Source: G965247775 sp965247775
GTDB taxonomy: Bacteria; Chloroflexota; Dehalococcoidia; Bin125
Reading direction: 5' to 3'
Assembly: GCA_965247775.1 (NCBI GenBank)
Contig: OZ252031.1
Coordinates: 1,426,001 to 1,490,000, forward strand
DNA length: 64,000 nt
A model generated the notes under the pieces. That model made no database searches. It had not been told where the DNA came from and saw only the letters and a program-made list of their open reading frames with translations. The position numbers and the translations under genes were made by a program. The first letter of the stretch is position 1, and each line of letters begins with the position of its first letter. Shown one piece after another: positions 25,613-34,268 of this stretch.

Positions 25613-26782
25613 CTAGAACACCCGCCGCGCGATATTCCGGCCGATTACCTCACGCTGGATCTGGCTCGTACCCTCGTAGATCTGGAAGATCTTCGCGTCC
25701 CGCATCCACTTTTCCAGCGGCATCTCGCGCATGAACCCCAGCCCCCCCGCCACCTGCACCGCGTCCGTCGTCACCTTCATCGCCGTATCCGCCGCAAAGC
25801 ACTTCGCCTTGCTCGCCTCCTCGAACGTGTTCGGCTGGTCGCGTGCCACCAGCTCCCCCGCCCGCCAGCACAGCAGCCGCGCCGCGTCGATCGCGATGTC
25901 CATATCCGCCAACATGAACGACACACCCTGGTTCTCGATGATCGCCCGCCCAAACGCCTGCCGCTCCCTCGCGTACGCCGCCGCGAACTCGAACGCCGCC
26001 CGCGACAGCCCCACCGCCATCGCCCCGATCCAGGGCCGCGTCGCCATCAGCGTCGCCAGCGTCCCACGACCGCCGCTGCGGAAGCTCTCCTCGGGCTTCC
26101 CCAGCCGGTGATCCGCGGGGACCCGTACATCGTCGAGGTTCAGGTCGGCCGTATGGCTCGCCCGGATGCCCATCTTCTGCCACTTCTGCCCCTGCGAGAG
26201 CCCCGCTGCCTCCTTCGGCACCGCGAACGCGGAAACCCCCTGGAACCCCGTCCCAGGCTCCTCCGTCGCGAAGACCACGGTCAGATCGGCAATGCCTCCG
26301 CACGTGATGAAGCGCTTGCTCCCGTTCAGCACGTAGTCGTCCCCGTCCCGCACCGCCCGCGTCTGCAGGGCCCCCGCGTCCGATCCGGACTCCGGCTCCG
26401 TCAGCGCCAGCGCCCCCAGCCGCAAGGTGCCATCGTGCGGCGTACACAACGGGATGAACCGCTCCCGCTGCGTCTCCGTCCCGATCACATTGATCGCCGT
26501 CGCCGCCAGCCCGTTCGCCAGCATCCCCGTCGCGAACCCGGCGCAGCCCCACGCCAGCTCCTCCGCCATCACCAGGTTCGCCACCCCCGCCTCCGCCTCC
26601 AAACCCGGGCCACCCCAGGCCCCTCCGCTCAGCCCCAGCGCCGCCCCCTTGCGCGCCACCTCCCAGGGGTACTCCTCGCGCTCGTCGTACTCCGCCGCCA
26701 CCGGCCGGATCTCGTTCGCCGCGAAATCGTGCGCCACCTGCCGGATCATGCGGCTCGCCTCGGGAAGCTCGAACATCGGCAC
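25613..26782 (-). CDS. Acyl-CoA dehydrogenase
   Basis: A 389-residue flavin acyl-CoA dehydrogenase with the three usual domains. LALTEPESGSDAG and the KRFITCGG region mark the FAD/substrate-binding beta domain; the catalytic base is the Glu in QIYEGTSQIQREVIGR. It would introduce the 2,3-double bond into an acyl-CoA, with electrons passing to ETF. The stop is 62 nt from the channel gene on the same strand. A second, only partly visible acyl-CoA dehydrogenase is at 63507. Confidence 0.93.
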   Translation of the reverse strand: MPMFELPEASRMIRQVAHDFAANEIRPVAAEYDEREEYPWEVARKGAALGLSGGAWGGPGLEAEAGVANLVMAEELAWGCAGFATGMLANGLAATAINVIGTETQRERFIPLCTPHDGTLRLGALALTEPESGSDAGALQTRAVRDGDDYVLNGSKRFITCGGIADLTVVFATEEPGTGFQGVSAFAVPKEAAGLSQGQKWQKMGIRASHTADLNLDDVRVPADHRLGKPEESFRSGGRGTLATLMATRPWIGAMAVGLSRAAFEFAAAYARERQAFGRAIIENQGVSFMLADMDIAIDAARLLCWRAGELVARDQPNTFEEASKAKCFAADTAMKVTTDAVQVAGGLGFMREMPLEKWMRDAKIFQIYEGTSQIQREVIGRNIARRVF

Positions 26783-26823
26783 CCCTCCGCTTCGCCCCCG
26801 CGCGCCGGTCCCTCCGACCCCGC

Positions 26824-27429
26824 CTAGACGAATCGATCGATCATCCGACGGTAACTCTGCGCGTGCAGGAACTCATCGATCCCCGCATCGCGGAACTGCG
26901 CGTCCAGATTCTCCGTCAACGTGTCCTTGAACTGCTCCACATCGATCCCAATGTCCCCCGCCTCGTCCCGGATCCGGCGCAGGCCCAGACTCACCGCCCC
27001 CACCAGCAGCAACTGGCTCTGCCAGATGTACGCCCGCCCCACCGGCGACAAGTTCCCGATCAGCCGCGGCAGGATCGTATGCAGGAAATTCACGTGTCGT
27101 ACCTCGTCGCGCAAGATATTGCGGAAGATTTCTTTCGCCAGCGGGTCCGTGTCCGGGATCTCCACCGCCTGCTGCAGGAAGAGCGCCGCGAAGTTCTCGC
27201 TGAACAGCGTCGACGTCAGCCAGTTCTCCACCCGGAAAAACCCCCACGACGCCATGTTCCCGAAGCGCTGGATCATCTCCTCCTCCAGCCGGCTCAGGCG
27301 CCCCAGGCCGTCCGCCTCCTCCAGATACCGCGACAGCGCGTACACATGCCGCGCTTCGTCCTGACACTGTGCCGCCAAATAGAGGTTTAGGTTTGGGTCC
27401 CGCAGCTTGTGCGTGGCCTTGCTCATCAT
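26824..27429 (-). CDS. Ferritin-like di-iron protein, helices 2-4 (downstream half of split gene)
   Basis: A 201-residue open frame with two EXXH metal motifs, QDEARHVYAL and RDEVRHVNFL, as in ferritin-like di-iron oxygenases of the AurF/R2-like group. It starts ATGATG within the stop region of the upstream frame (27426-27429). The first metal-binding helix, with its Glu in VFHGLELMGLDTI, is in the upstream frame, so neither half would hold a complete di-iron site alone. One added base near 27430 would join them into one protein of about 275 residues. Either a frameshifted gene, a sequencing error, or two coupled subunits. Confidence 0.75.
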   Translation of the reverse strand: MMSKATHKLRDPNLNLYLAAQCQDEARHVYALSRYLEEADGLGRLSRLEEEMIQRFGNMASWGFFRVENWLTSTLFSENFAALFLQQAVEIPDTDPLAKEIFRNILRDEVRHVNFLHTILPRLIGNLSPVGRAYIWQSQLLLVGAVSLGLRRIRDEAGDIGIDVEQFKDTLTENLDAQFRDAGIDEFLHAQSYRRMIDRFV

Positions 27430-27650
27430 GATCTGATGGTGTCCAGACCCATCAACTCCAGGCCGTGGAACACGTTCACCATCCGCAGCCAGGCCTCCCG
27501 TTTGCCCGCCGGAATCCGCGATCCCTGGCTCCAGTCCACGTCCGTGTCCGCGTTCCAGATCCGGTCGCTCTGTGCCCGGAACAATTCCCGGAACGCATTG
27601 CGCTGGGCGTCGTCCAGCGATCGCTTCACGGCTGCAGGGGACCGATGCAT
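27426..27650 (-). CDS. Ferritin-like di-iron protein, N-terminal part with helix 1 (upstream half of split gene)
   Basis: A 74-residue frame starting at ATG 27650, well placed after AGGAGG. It contains DVDWSQGSRIPAGKREAWLR and the helix VFHGLELMGLDTI, whose Glu is expected to be the first iron ligand. It ends TGATGA, where the frame of the second half begins one base earlier (ATGATG). The arrangement permits stop-start reinitiation. The continuous family sequence across the junction argues for a single ancestral gene. Confidence 0.7.
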   Translation of the reverse strand: MHRSPAAVKRSLDDAQRNAFRELFRAQSDRIWNADTDVDWSQGSRIPAGKREAWLRMVNVFHGLELMGLDTIRS

Positions 27651-27741
27651 TCCGCGCCCCTCCTTGGCTCCCAAACCCGCCCGAGTATATCGGCGTGCTG
27701 GCCTACGCTCCGAGGCCCCGCCCAGCGCCCCGCCCTCCCCG

Positions 27742-27747
27742 TATACT
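27742..27747 (+). promoter_or_regulatory. Putative -10 box of the 27754 gene (leaderless)
   Basis: TATACT lies 6 nt before the ATG at 27754, the clearest example of the leaderless pattern in the window. Confidence 0.5.
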
Positions 27748-27753
27748 GATCCC

Positions 27754-28200
27754 ATGGCGGACAACCCCAGTGAACGCTTCGACATGGAAGACCCCCAGCG
27801 CGCTATCGCCCGCGCCGAGGTCCTCGTCGTCCAGTTCGGCTGGCTCGCCGAGCGCCTCCTCGTCGACGCCCGACGCTCCGACAGCGCCGGCCCCTACATC
27901 CGCGTCGTCCAGCCCGTCCGCACCCCCCAGGAGCGCATCCGCGAACTGCGCGAACTCCGCCCCGGCTTCAACGACCCGGAATCCTACGTCTTCTTCCCCT
28001 GGCCCGGCCGGGTCGAAGCCTTCGTCGAAGCCGGCCTCTTCGAGCGCATCCTCGACCGCTGCAGCGACGACGAGCAAGCCCGCCGGGACTGCGCCGCCGC
28101 CCTCGAGGAACTCCTCGCCCTTGACCGCGAAGACCTCCGCCAAGCCATCCGCGGCGGTGAGAAGTACCACACCCTCTACGACCGCCACGACCCGGCCTAG
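27754..28200 (+). CDS. Hypothetical protein, 148 aa
   Basis: A soluble, acidic, mostly helical protein. There is no ribosome-binding site; TATACT lies directly upstream. The middle carries ESYVFFPWPGRVEAFVEAGLF and the end GGEKYHTLYDRHDPA. No family was recognised. It is divergent from the split di-iron gene, starts 104 nt apart. Confidence 0.6.
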   Translation: MADNPSERFDMEDPQRAIARAEVLVVQFGWLAERLLVDARRSDSAGPYIRVVQPVRTPQERIRELRELRPGFNDPESYVFFPWPGRVEAFVEAGLFERILDRCSDDEQARRDCAAALEELLALDREDLRQAIRGGEKYHTLYDRHDPA

Positions 28201-28417
28201 CCGCCAAGCGCCGTACCCGCCCGCCCCCGTCCCTGCAGTCTTCGCAACCATCCACGCTATCCACACGGCCCTAACCGAAGCCTCTGCCATCCAGCTTGCA
28301 TCTCGGCCGTTCTGTTTACTACACTGCCGTCGCGTGGTCTACGGGGTGAACGGATTCCCAGGGGGGAACCCTTAGGCGGCGCCGACGATGCGGCTCGCAG
28401 GAAGGAGTTCCGTACCC
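28201..28417. other. Short intergenic region
   Basis: No gene is visible. A TACACT-like box near 28319 and the GAAGGAG at 28401 probably serve the small zinc-ribbon gene that follows. Confidence 0.35.
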
Positions 28418-28609
28418 TTGGCAGTGAGGTCGGCAACGGGTGGCGTGTCCACCCGCACTCAGCGTCGGAACTGCACGCACCACTGGACGCTTGAACGGCC
28501 CGAGGCCCAGGCCTCCCAGGGCACCTGCGCCAAGTGCGGCATGACCAAGAAGTTCCTTAATTACGGGGAGGAGTTGCGGCTCCCGTTTGGCCGCCGCCGC
28601 CGCTTCTAG
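28418..28609 (+). CDS. Small zinc-ribbon protein with C-x-H-H-W motif
   Basis: About 63 residues. The core is CTHHWTLERP, then GTCAKCGMTKKFLNY, so one Cys, two His and a CxxC can bind zinc. The start is set at TTG 28418 because GAAGGAG lies 10 nt upstream; ATG 28388 in the same frame has no such site. The same motif set recurs in the protein at 45531-45785 (CVHHW, GECRKCGLRRRFSNH), so the two are paralogues. The basic C-terminus (FGRRRRF) may bind nucleic acid. Function unknown. Confidence 0.7.
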   Translation: MAVRSATGGVSTRTQRRNCTHHWTLERPEAQASQGTCAKCGMTKKFLNYGEELRLPFGRRRRF

Positions 28610-28633
28610 CGGCCAGTCCACTGCGGAAACGGA

Positions 28634-28656
28634 AGGCCGGGCCTGGGGCCCGGCCT
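28634..28656. terminator. Terminator between convergent genes
   Basis: AGGCCGGGCC and GGCCCGGCCT form a perfect 10-bp stem with a TGG loop, between the small zinc-ribbon gene and the convergent gene ending at 28681. It probably works for both. Confidence 0.6.
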
Positions 28657-28680
28657 CGTAGCGTCTCGGCAAGCCCCCGA

Positions 28681-29514
28681 TCACGAAGTCGGCGCCGCCA
28701 CCGCCTCGATCCGCAGCGCGATAATCGGCTCGAAGTCCCGCGCCAGTAGCGTGTACGCCGCCGGCGACAACTGCAGCTCCGTCGGGAACTCGCCCGAGCC
28801 TCGCACCACCACCTGCACCGTCTTCCCGATCAGCGCCGCCGCGTCCTCCTCTGTCAGCAACGGCCCGCCGGGAAGCCGTATCAGATCCAGCACCGTGCCC
28901 GCCGGCCACACGCTCGAAAACGCCGTTGTGCTGTCGCCCGGGTCATACGCGCTCCCGTCCGCCAGAGTCAGGTTCGAGATTCCGGGCGGAATCGGCGTGG
29001 CCCCCCCGCGCTCCACCACGATCGGCGCGCCGCCGAGCGCCGCCTCCGTCACCACGCCCCCCGCCGCCGGGGCCGCAGCCGCCCCGGTCGCCTCCGCCGC
29101 CTCGGCCTCCGTGCCCGGCTCCGCAGCCGGCTCCGCCGTCGCGTCGATCGGCCCCACCTCGGCCTCCGGCGCCTCCGTCCCGCCCTCCACCGACGCCACC
29201 GCCGCATCCCCCGCAGCTGTCTCCGGCTCCGCGGCCGCTTGCTCGGACGGCGGCGCCTCGTCCTCGTCCAACAGCGCCTCCACCCCGAAGAACACCCCCG
29301 CCCCCAGGCCGCCCAGCAACCCCAGCGGGATCAGCAGCCGCAGCAGCGCCTCGGTGCGGAACTGCGGCGGCCGCCGCTTGCGACGATCGCCCCGCAGCGT
29401 CAGCGGCCGGCGCGGGTTGTACGGCAACTCCCCCCCCCCTCGCACCCGCGTCGTCGGAGCGGGCTGATCCCGCCAACCGCGATTGGCAAAGCGCAGGATG
29501 GGCCGCTCACTCAT
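28681..29514 (-). CDS. Single-pass membrane protein with Ala/Glu-rich linker
   Basis: A 277-residue protein. A cytoplasmic N-terminus of about 58 residues (rich in Arg) leads to one membrane helix (LLRLLIPLGLLGGLGAGVFF), then a low-complexity Ala/Glu/Pro linker of about 80 residues and a folded external domain (from ISNLTLADGSAYDPG to the end). The layout suggests a membrane-anchored surface or cell-wall-spanning protein. The family of the external domain was not recognised. TACGAT lies 6 nt before the ATG. Confidence 0.7.
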   Translation of the reverse strand: MSERPILRFANRGWRDQPAPTTRVRGGGELPYNPRRPLTLRGDRRKRRPPQFRTEALLRLLIPLGLLGGLGAGVFFGVEALLDEDEAPPSEQAAAEPETAAGDAAVASVEGGTEAPEAEVGPIDATAEPAAEPGTEAEAAEATGAAAAPAAGGVVTEAALGGAPIVVERGGATPIPPGISNLTLADGSAYDPGDSTTAFSSVWPAGTVLDLIRLPGGPLLTEEDAAALIGKTVQVVVRGSGEFPTELQLSPAAYTLLARDFEPIIALRIEAVAAPTS

Positions 29515-29520
29515 GCTGCG

Positions 29521-29526
29521 ATCGTA
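29521..29526 (-). promoter_or_regulatory. Putative -10 box of the 29514 gene (leaderless)
   Basis: TACGAT is 6 nt before the minus-strand ATG at 29514, with no ribosome-binding site. Confidence 0.4.
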
Positions 29527-29602
29527 CGCGCGGCGCCTGCCCTGTCAACCGCTCCACGCCCCCCGGCCGCCCAAGCGCCCACCAAGCGGGACGGCTCCCG
29601 GC

Positions 29603-29608
29603 TACCCT
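29603..29608 (+). promoter_or_regulatory. Putative -10 box of the 29616 gene (leaderless)
   Basis: TACCCT is 7 nt before the ATG at 29616. It is a weaker match to the consensus than the other examples. Confidence 0.3.
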
Positions 29609-29615
29609 GAAAGAC

Positions 29616-29984
29616 ATGGACACTCGCGGCATCCGCTGCCCCCACTGCGAAGCCCGCACCCAAGTCGGCCTCCCCCCCCGCGACGGCCGCACCCGCCGCG
29701 TGGTCACCCAATGCCCGCACTGCCGCTACGACCTCGTCGTCTCCCGCCCCGCCGACCCCACCGACGGCGAGGCCCTGCGCATCCGCGCCTGCCTCCGCTG
29801 GGAAACCACCTGCCCCTACTGCAAGCAACCCACCATCGCCCGCGTCCCCCCCAAGGCAGCCCTCCAGCGCAAGGAGACCACCCCATGCCAGGTCTGCCGC
29901 CGGCCGCTCATCGTCGAACGACGCGAAGAGGGAAAGATCGTCCTGCGCGCGCACCGCGGCATCGTTGAGGGCCTTGTCCTCTGA
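29616..29984 (+). CDS. Protein with two double-CxxC zinc ribbons
   Basis: A 122-residue protein with four CxxC pairs: CPHC and CPHC in the first half, CPYC and CQVC in the second. They form two zinc ribbons in tandem, an apparent internal duplication. Such modules bind DNA, RNA or proteins. The gene is divergent from the membrane protein at 28681-29514 (starts 101 nt apart). Function unknown. Confidence 0.72.
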   Translation: MDTRGIRCPHCEARTQVGLPPRDGRTRRVVTQCPHCRYDLVVSRPADPTDGEALRIRACLRWETTCPYCKQPTIARVPPKAALQRKETTPCQVCRRPLIVERREEGKIVLRAHRGIVEGLVL

Positions 29985-30133
29985 CCCCCACCCCGCAAGC
30001 CTGCCCGCGACGCAATTGGACCGGCGCCGCCGCCGCTGTAGCATCGGTGGGCGATCGGACGCCGCCGGCGCTCGCCGCCCCGGCCCGCTCATCGCACAAC
30101 CTGCGCCACGGCAGCCAAGGTGGGTAGCCCCAG

Positions 30134-31300
30134 ATGACCTATGACGAACAAGCGATCGCCGCGCACCGCGAGTGGCGGGGCAAAGTGGACTACGCCTCCA
30201 AAGTTACCGTCCGCAACCATGACGACCTCAGCGTCGTCTACACCCCCGGCGTCGCCGCCCCCTGCATGGAGATCCACCGCCATCCCGAGTTGGTCCGCGA
30301 CTTCACCGCCGTCGGCAACCTCGTCGCCGTCATCACCGACGGCAGCGCCGTCCTCGGCCTCGGCAACATCGGCCCCCAAGCCGCCCTTCCCGTTATGGAA
30401 GGTAAATGCGTCCTCTTCAAGTCCTTCGCCAACGTCGACGCCCTCCCCATCGCCCTTGACGTCCACACCACCGACGAAATGGTCGCCGCGATCACGGCCA
30501 TCGCCCCCTCCTTCGGGGGCATCAATCTCGAGGACATCGCCGCCCCCGCCTGCTTCGAGGTCGAATCCCAACTGCACGACAGCCTCGACATCCCCGTCAT
30601 GCACGACGACCAGCACGGCACCGCCGTGATCGCCCTGGCCGGCGTCATCAACAGCCTCCAGCTCACCCGTCGCGAGCCCCGCAACACCCGCACCGTCGTG
30701 CTCGGCGCCGGCGCCGGCGGTATCGCCTGCGCCAAACTCCTCCGCGCCTACGGTGTCGAGGAAATCGCCCTGGTCGACAGCAAGGGCCTCATTAGCGAAG
30801 ACCGCGAAGACCTCAACCCCTACAAGCGCGAAGTCGCCGGCTGGAACTCCTACCACCGCAACGCCGACGGCAGCCTCCCCCAGTTCAGCGACGTCATCCG
30901 CGGCGCGGACCTCTTCCTCGGCCTCTCCGGCCCCAACCTAGTCAGCGCCCCCGACATCGCTTCCATGAACAACGGCCCCATCGTCTTCGCCATGGCCAAT
31001 CCGGACCCCGAGATCATGCCCGACGTCGCCGCCGAAGCCGGCGCCGCCATTGTCGCCACCGGCCGCTCCGACTTCCCCAACCAGACCAATAACGCGCTCG
31101 GCTTCCCAGGTATCTTCCGCGGCTTGCTGGACGCCCGCATCCCCAAGGTGGAGGACCCCCACAAGCTCGCGGCGGCACAGGCCATCGCCGGCTTCGTCAA
31201 GGACCCCGCCCCCAACCGCATCGTCCCCAGCATCTTCGAGGACGGTCTGGCCACCGCGGTCGCCGAGTCCGTCATGAACGCCGCCGGGCTGAACCCGTAG
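30134..31300 (+). CDS. NAD(P)-dependent malic enzyme
   Basis: A 388-residue short-form malic enzyme. Features in order: SVVYTPGVAAPC (catalytic Tyr), FKSFANVDALPI (catalytic Lys region), INLEDIAAPACFEVE and HDDQHGTA (metal site), then the cofactor-binding loop LGAGAGGIACAKLL. It decarboxylates malate to pyruvate with reduction of NAD(P), linking the citric acid cycle with pyruvate. The length is that of bacterial forms without a phosphotransacetylase domain. Confidence 0.95.
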   Translation: MTYDEQAIAAHREWRGKVDYASKVTVRNHDDLSVVYTPGVAAPCMEIHRHPELVRDFTAVGNLVAVITDGSAVLGLGNIGPQAALPVMEGKCVLFKSFANVDALPIALDVHTTDEMVAAITAIAPSFGGINLEDIAAPACFEVESQLHDSLDIPVMHDDQHGTAVIALAGVINSLQLTRREPRNTRTVVLGAGAGGIACAKLLRAYGVEEIALVDSKGLISEDREDLNPYKREVAGWNSYHRNADGSLPQFSDVIRGADLFLGLSGPNLVSAPDIASMNNGPIVFAMANPDPEIMPDVAAEAGAAIVATGRSDFPNQTNNALGFPGIFRGLLDARIPKVEDPHKLAAAQAIAGFVKDPAPNRIVPSIFEDGLATAVAESVMNAAGLNP

Positions 31301-31629
31301 GCGGCGCGCTCGGCGCCCCCCGCGAACCCCTCCACCACCCGCCAGCGCCCGGCACGCTTGCCCAGGCGCAGTTCGGCCGCCTGTCCCTCGCTGCCCCGCA
31401 GCCGCACCACCGCCCCGTCGCCCTCCACCTCCACCCAGTCCACCGTCGGCGCCTGCAGCCACGCTCGGCTCAGTGCGTACATCACCGCGGTTACGCGGGC
31501 GGAGTCGCGGTCGGCGTTACGAAGAAGCGTCATCGGCGGCGGCTTTCCGGGCGACCGCCTCATCCTCCGCCATCGCGCTCAGCCCGCATATCAGGACTTC
31601 TCCGATTGCCTCAGCGCCGTCCGCGGCAC
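31301..31629 (-). other. Possible small gene(s) or gene relic after malic enzyme
   Basis: On the minus strand, ATG 31533 opens a frame that reads like a real protein for about 78 residues (SRAWLQAPTVDWVEVEGDG, then ELRLGKRAGRWRVVEG) but has no stop and continues 450 nt antisense into malic enzyme. A second short frame (MAEDEAVARKAAADDASS) overlaps its start. The protein-like part ends near the malic enzyme stop, so a small gene may have lost its own stop. No family recognised. Confidence 0.3.
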
Positions 31630-33471
31630 TCAGCCTGGATCCGTCCGCCAGGCCTCCTCCAACAACTGCCCGTCCCAGCCAAAGCCGAACCGCGGCAACG
31701 CCAGGGACGGCCGGTGCACGCTCCGCTGGATCCCATGCCCCACGTTCACCACCCAGGCAGGCGTCTCCAGCAGCAGCCGCTCCACCGTCTCTCGGAACAG
31801 ACGCTGCCGCTCCCCCCGATCGACCGTTGCCGCCATCGTCTCCAGCGCCCCATCAACGCTCGCATCGCGAAAGCGCCCCCAGTTTGATGCTCCCTCGCTG
31901 TGCACCGTCCGCAGCAAGTCCAGCGTCGGATCCGCATCCTGCGCCGCCTCGCCCCAGCCCAGGAACAGCGGCACACTTCCGTCCCCCAGCCCCTCCACAG
32001 CGCGCGCATAGCGCGCCGTGCCGGCACGCACCATCAGCCCCAGGCGATCACTCAGCGCCGCCGCAGTCGCCTCGCCGATTCCCGGAAAGCTTCCCTCGAA
32101 GATGTCCGGCAACGTCAACGGCACCACGCCGGCCGCCGCCGCCGCGCCCGCCAGCTGCCGGATCATCGCCCGCTCCGGTTCGCTCGGCTGCGGCCGGTAT
32201 CCGGGAAGCTCCCGCAAGGCGAACACGTCCGTCGCCCAGCCAGCCGCGAACCACGGCGCCGGACCGCTCAGCCCGGCATGCTCGCCGTAGCTCCCTCGCA
32301 TGACCGCGTCCCGGTCCAGCGCCAGGTGGACGGCCAGCGCCAGCCGCCGATCGCGGAACGGGTTCCCCTCGCTATCCACGGAGCTAAAGCCCATCTGTAC
32401 CCCGAACGCCAGCGGATGCTCGCTCACCTCCTGCTCTGGGAACTCCGCCAGTATCCCGTCGATCGCCCCCGGATCCCCCGGGCTCCAGACGTCGATGGCC
32501 CCCATCCGGTAGGCCGCCTCCTGCCCCGCTGCGGTCGGCAGGTGCGCCATCTCCACCCCCTCCAGGTAGGGCCGCGCCCCGCGGAAGTAACCCCCGTTGC
32601 GATGGAACAGCGCCCGCTCCTCCGGCTCGAACCGCTGGACCTGGAAGGGGCCCGTCCCCGTGTAATAGGCCGGGTTCAGTGGGTCGTCCCGCATCCGGTC
32701 GCCGAAGATCTCCCACGCCTCCGGCGCCTGCAGGAAGCTCCACGGACCCGCAAGCACCGAGGCGAACAGGGTCCCGTCTGGCCCGGGCGTCCGCAGCACC
32801 ACCGTCCCTTCGTCCGCCAGCTCCACGGCCGCGACCCGCTCGTACGCCCCCTGCCGCAAAAAGCGCCCATCCGGCACACCCGACGCATCCAGCGCCGCCA
32901 CCTGACGCTCGATATTCAGGCGCACGTCCTCCCCCTGGAACGCCCGCCCGTTCGTCGGCTCCCGCGCCCACCAGCGCACCCCCGGCCGCAGAACCAGGAC
33001 GTAGCTCGTCTCGTCCGGTGTCTCCCACTCCGCCACCAGATCCCCTTCCAGCGCCCCCGTGTTCGCGTCCGTGTATCGCAGCAGCCGGCTCTGCTGCAGC
33101 GCCGAAAACCGTTGCGTCAGCGGGAACTGCGAGCGGTGGATGTCGAAGAGATCGATCTCCCTCAGCGCCGCGTGCAGCCGCAACACGCCACCGCGCTGGG
33201 CCGGCCCCACCGCGGCTGTCGCGCCCGCCACGGCCGGCGACGCGCCCGCGGCTTCGGCACCCCCCTCGGGCGACGACGCGCCCGCATCCGCCGCTGCCGC
33301 CACCCCCGGCGGCGCCTCCTCCCCCTCGCCTCCCCCGCACCCCACCAGCGCCAGTCCCGCCACGCCAACCCCACCCCGGCCCGCGGCGCGCAGGAAACTC
33401 CGACGTGACAGCCGCCGTGCCCCGGGCCACCGCCACCGCCCCAGGGACGTCCCCCGCGCTCTAGACCCCAC
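31630..33471 (-). CDS. ABC transporter solute-binding lipoprotein, family 5 (Tat signal)
   Basis: A 613-residue extracellular solute-binding protein of the peptide/nickel type. The N-terminus has RRLSRRSFLRA, a Tat signal, followed by a hydrophobic core and the lipobox LVGCGG, so it is a folded-exported lipoprotein. The mature part has the family-5 layout (LVAEWETPDETSYVLVLRPG, GTGPFQVQRF). The GTG 33471 is chosen since it is the nearest start before the twin arginines. No permease or ATPase gene is adjacent. The protein at 60974 is a clear paralogue with the same signal and domain plan. Confidence 0.88.
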   Translation of the reverse strand: MGSRARGTSLGRWRWPGARRLSRRSFLRAAGRGGVGVAGLALVGCGGGEGEEAPPGVAAAADAGASSPEGGAEAAGASPAVAGATAAVGPAQRGGVLRLHAALREIDLFDIHRSQFPLTQRFSALQQSRLLRYTDANTGALEGDLVAEWETPDETSYVLVLRPGVRWWAREPTNGRAFQGEDVRLNIERQVAALDASGVPDGRFLRQGAYERVAAVELADEGTVVLRTPGPDGTLFASVLAGPWSFLQAPEAWEIFGDRMRDDPLNPAYYTGTGPFQVQRFEPEERALFHRNGGYFRGARPYLEGVEMAHLPTAAGQEAAYRMGAIDVWSPGDPGAIDGILAEFPEQEVSEHPLAFGVQMGFSSVDSEGNPFRDRRLALAVHLALDRDAVMRGSYGEHAGLSGPAPWFAAGWATDVFALRELPGYRPQPSEPERAMIRQLAGAAAAAGVVPLTLPDIFEGSFPGIGEATAAALSDRLGLMVRAGTARYARAVEGLGDGSVPLFLGWGEAAQDADPTLDLLRTVHSEGASNWGRFRDASVDGALETMAATVDRGERQRLFRETVERLLLETPAWVVNVGHGIQRSVHRPSLALPRFGFGWDGQLLEEAWRTDPG

Positions 33472-33566
33472 GATCGTCTCTCTCGTCCCGCGCTCCGCGC
33501 CCCGCCCTAGCGTCGCCGATCGCGCGCCTTCCCGCCAGCGGCGACGGCCTCGGACCAGCGGGCTCC

Positions 33567-34268
33567 GTGCGGTACGGTGACACCGTGTGCTCGCCACCCC
33601 GCCCACCCCTCCCCTCCCGCCACCGCACCCTGCTCGCCGGGCTCGGTATCCCCATCTTCCTAGCCCTGATCGCCCTCTCCGCCTGGGCCGCCGCCGACGA
33701 CCACCTACCCGGCGACGTCACCGTCGGCCACTGGATCCAGGCCCATGACCCCCTCGGTCAAGATGGTATCGACTTCTTCCGCGACGTCGGCTCCACCCAG
33801 GCCGCCGCCGTCACCATCCTCCTCGTCATCGTCGCGCTGCTCCTCGCGCGCCGCCGCCGCATGGCCCTCGCCGCCGGTGCCCTCCTCCTGGGCCTCGTCC
33901 TACAATGGCTGCTGAAGGAACTCATCGACCGCCCGCGCACCTCCATCCTCTTCCTCGATCAGCGTACCGGCTTCGATTCTCCGAGCTTCCCCAGCGGCCA
34001 CGCCATGAGTAGCGTCATCGTTGGCACCCTCCTGATCTGGATCGCGTTGCGCCCCGCCACCGCGCTCCCCTGGCCCCTGCGCCTCCTCCCGGGCCTCTGG
34101 GGCCTGATGCTGGCGATCATCAGCCCTTGGATATCGGTCGCCTCCGGCGTGCACTGGCCCTCGGACTCCCTCGGCGGCGTCGCCTGGGCTCTGGCCGTGC
34201 TCCTGCCGGGGCTCTGGGCCCTGGAGACCGCGCGCCGCCGCGACGCCGCCCGTCCCCCCGTCCCTTAG
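33567..34268 (+). CDS. PAP2-family membrane phosphatase
   Basis: A 233-residue membrane protein with about six helices. The phosphatase signature is present as KELIDRPRTS (K-x6-RP type), FPSGHAMSS (PSGH) and ASGVHWPSDSLGG, where the third motif keeps the histidine and aspartate but has Gly-Val where the arginine normally stands (SRx5H). It may dephosphorylate lipid phosphates such as undecaprenyl pyrophosphate or phosphatidate. The GTG 33567 is used; GTG 33585 is an equal alternative. It overlaps the convergent epimerase gene by 4 nt. Confidence 0.82.
   Translation: MRYGDTVCSPPRPPLPSRHRTLLAGLGIPIFLALIALSAWAAADDHLPGDVTVGHWIQAHDPLGQDGIDFFRDVGSTQAAAVTILLVIVALLLARRRRMALAAGALLLGLVLQWLLKELIDRPRTSILFLDQRTGFDSPSFPSGHAMSSVIVGTLLIWIALRPATALPWPLRLLPGLWGLMLAIISPWISVASGVHWPSDSLGGVAWALAVLLPGLWALETARRRDAARPPVP

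Noticed and set aside
26873..27367. Reading the split di-iron gene as two independent functional genes
   Set aside because: The iron ligands are divided between the two frames and the family sequence is continuous across the junction, so a single ancestral gene is more likely; both frames are still listed.
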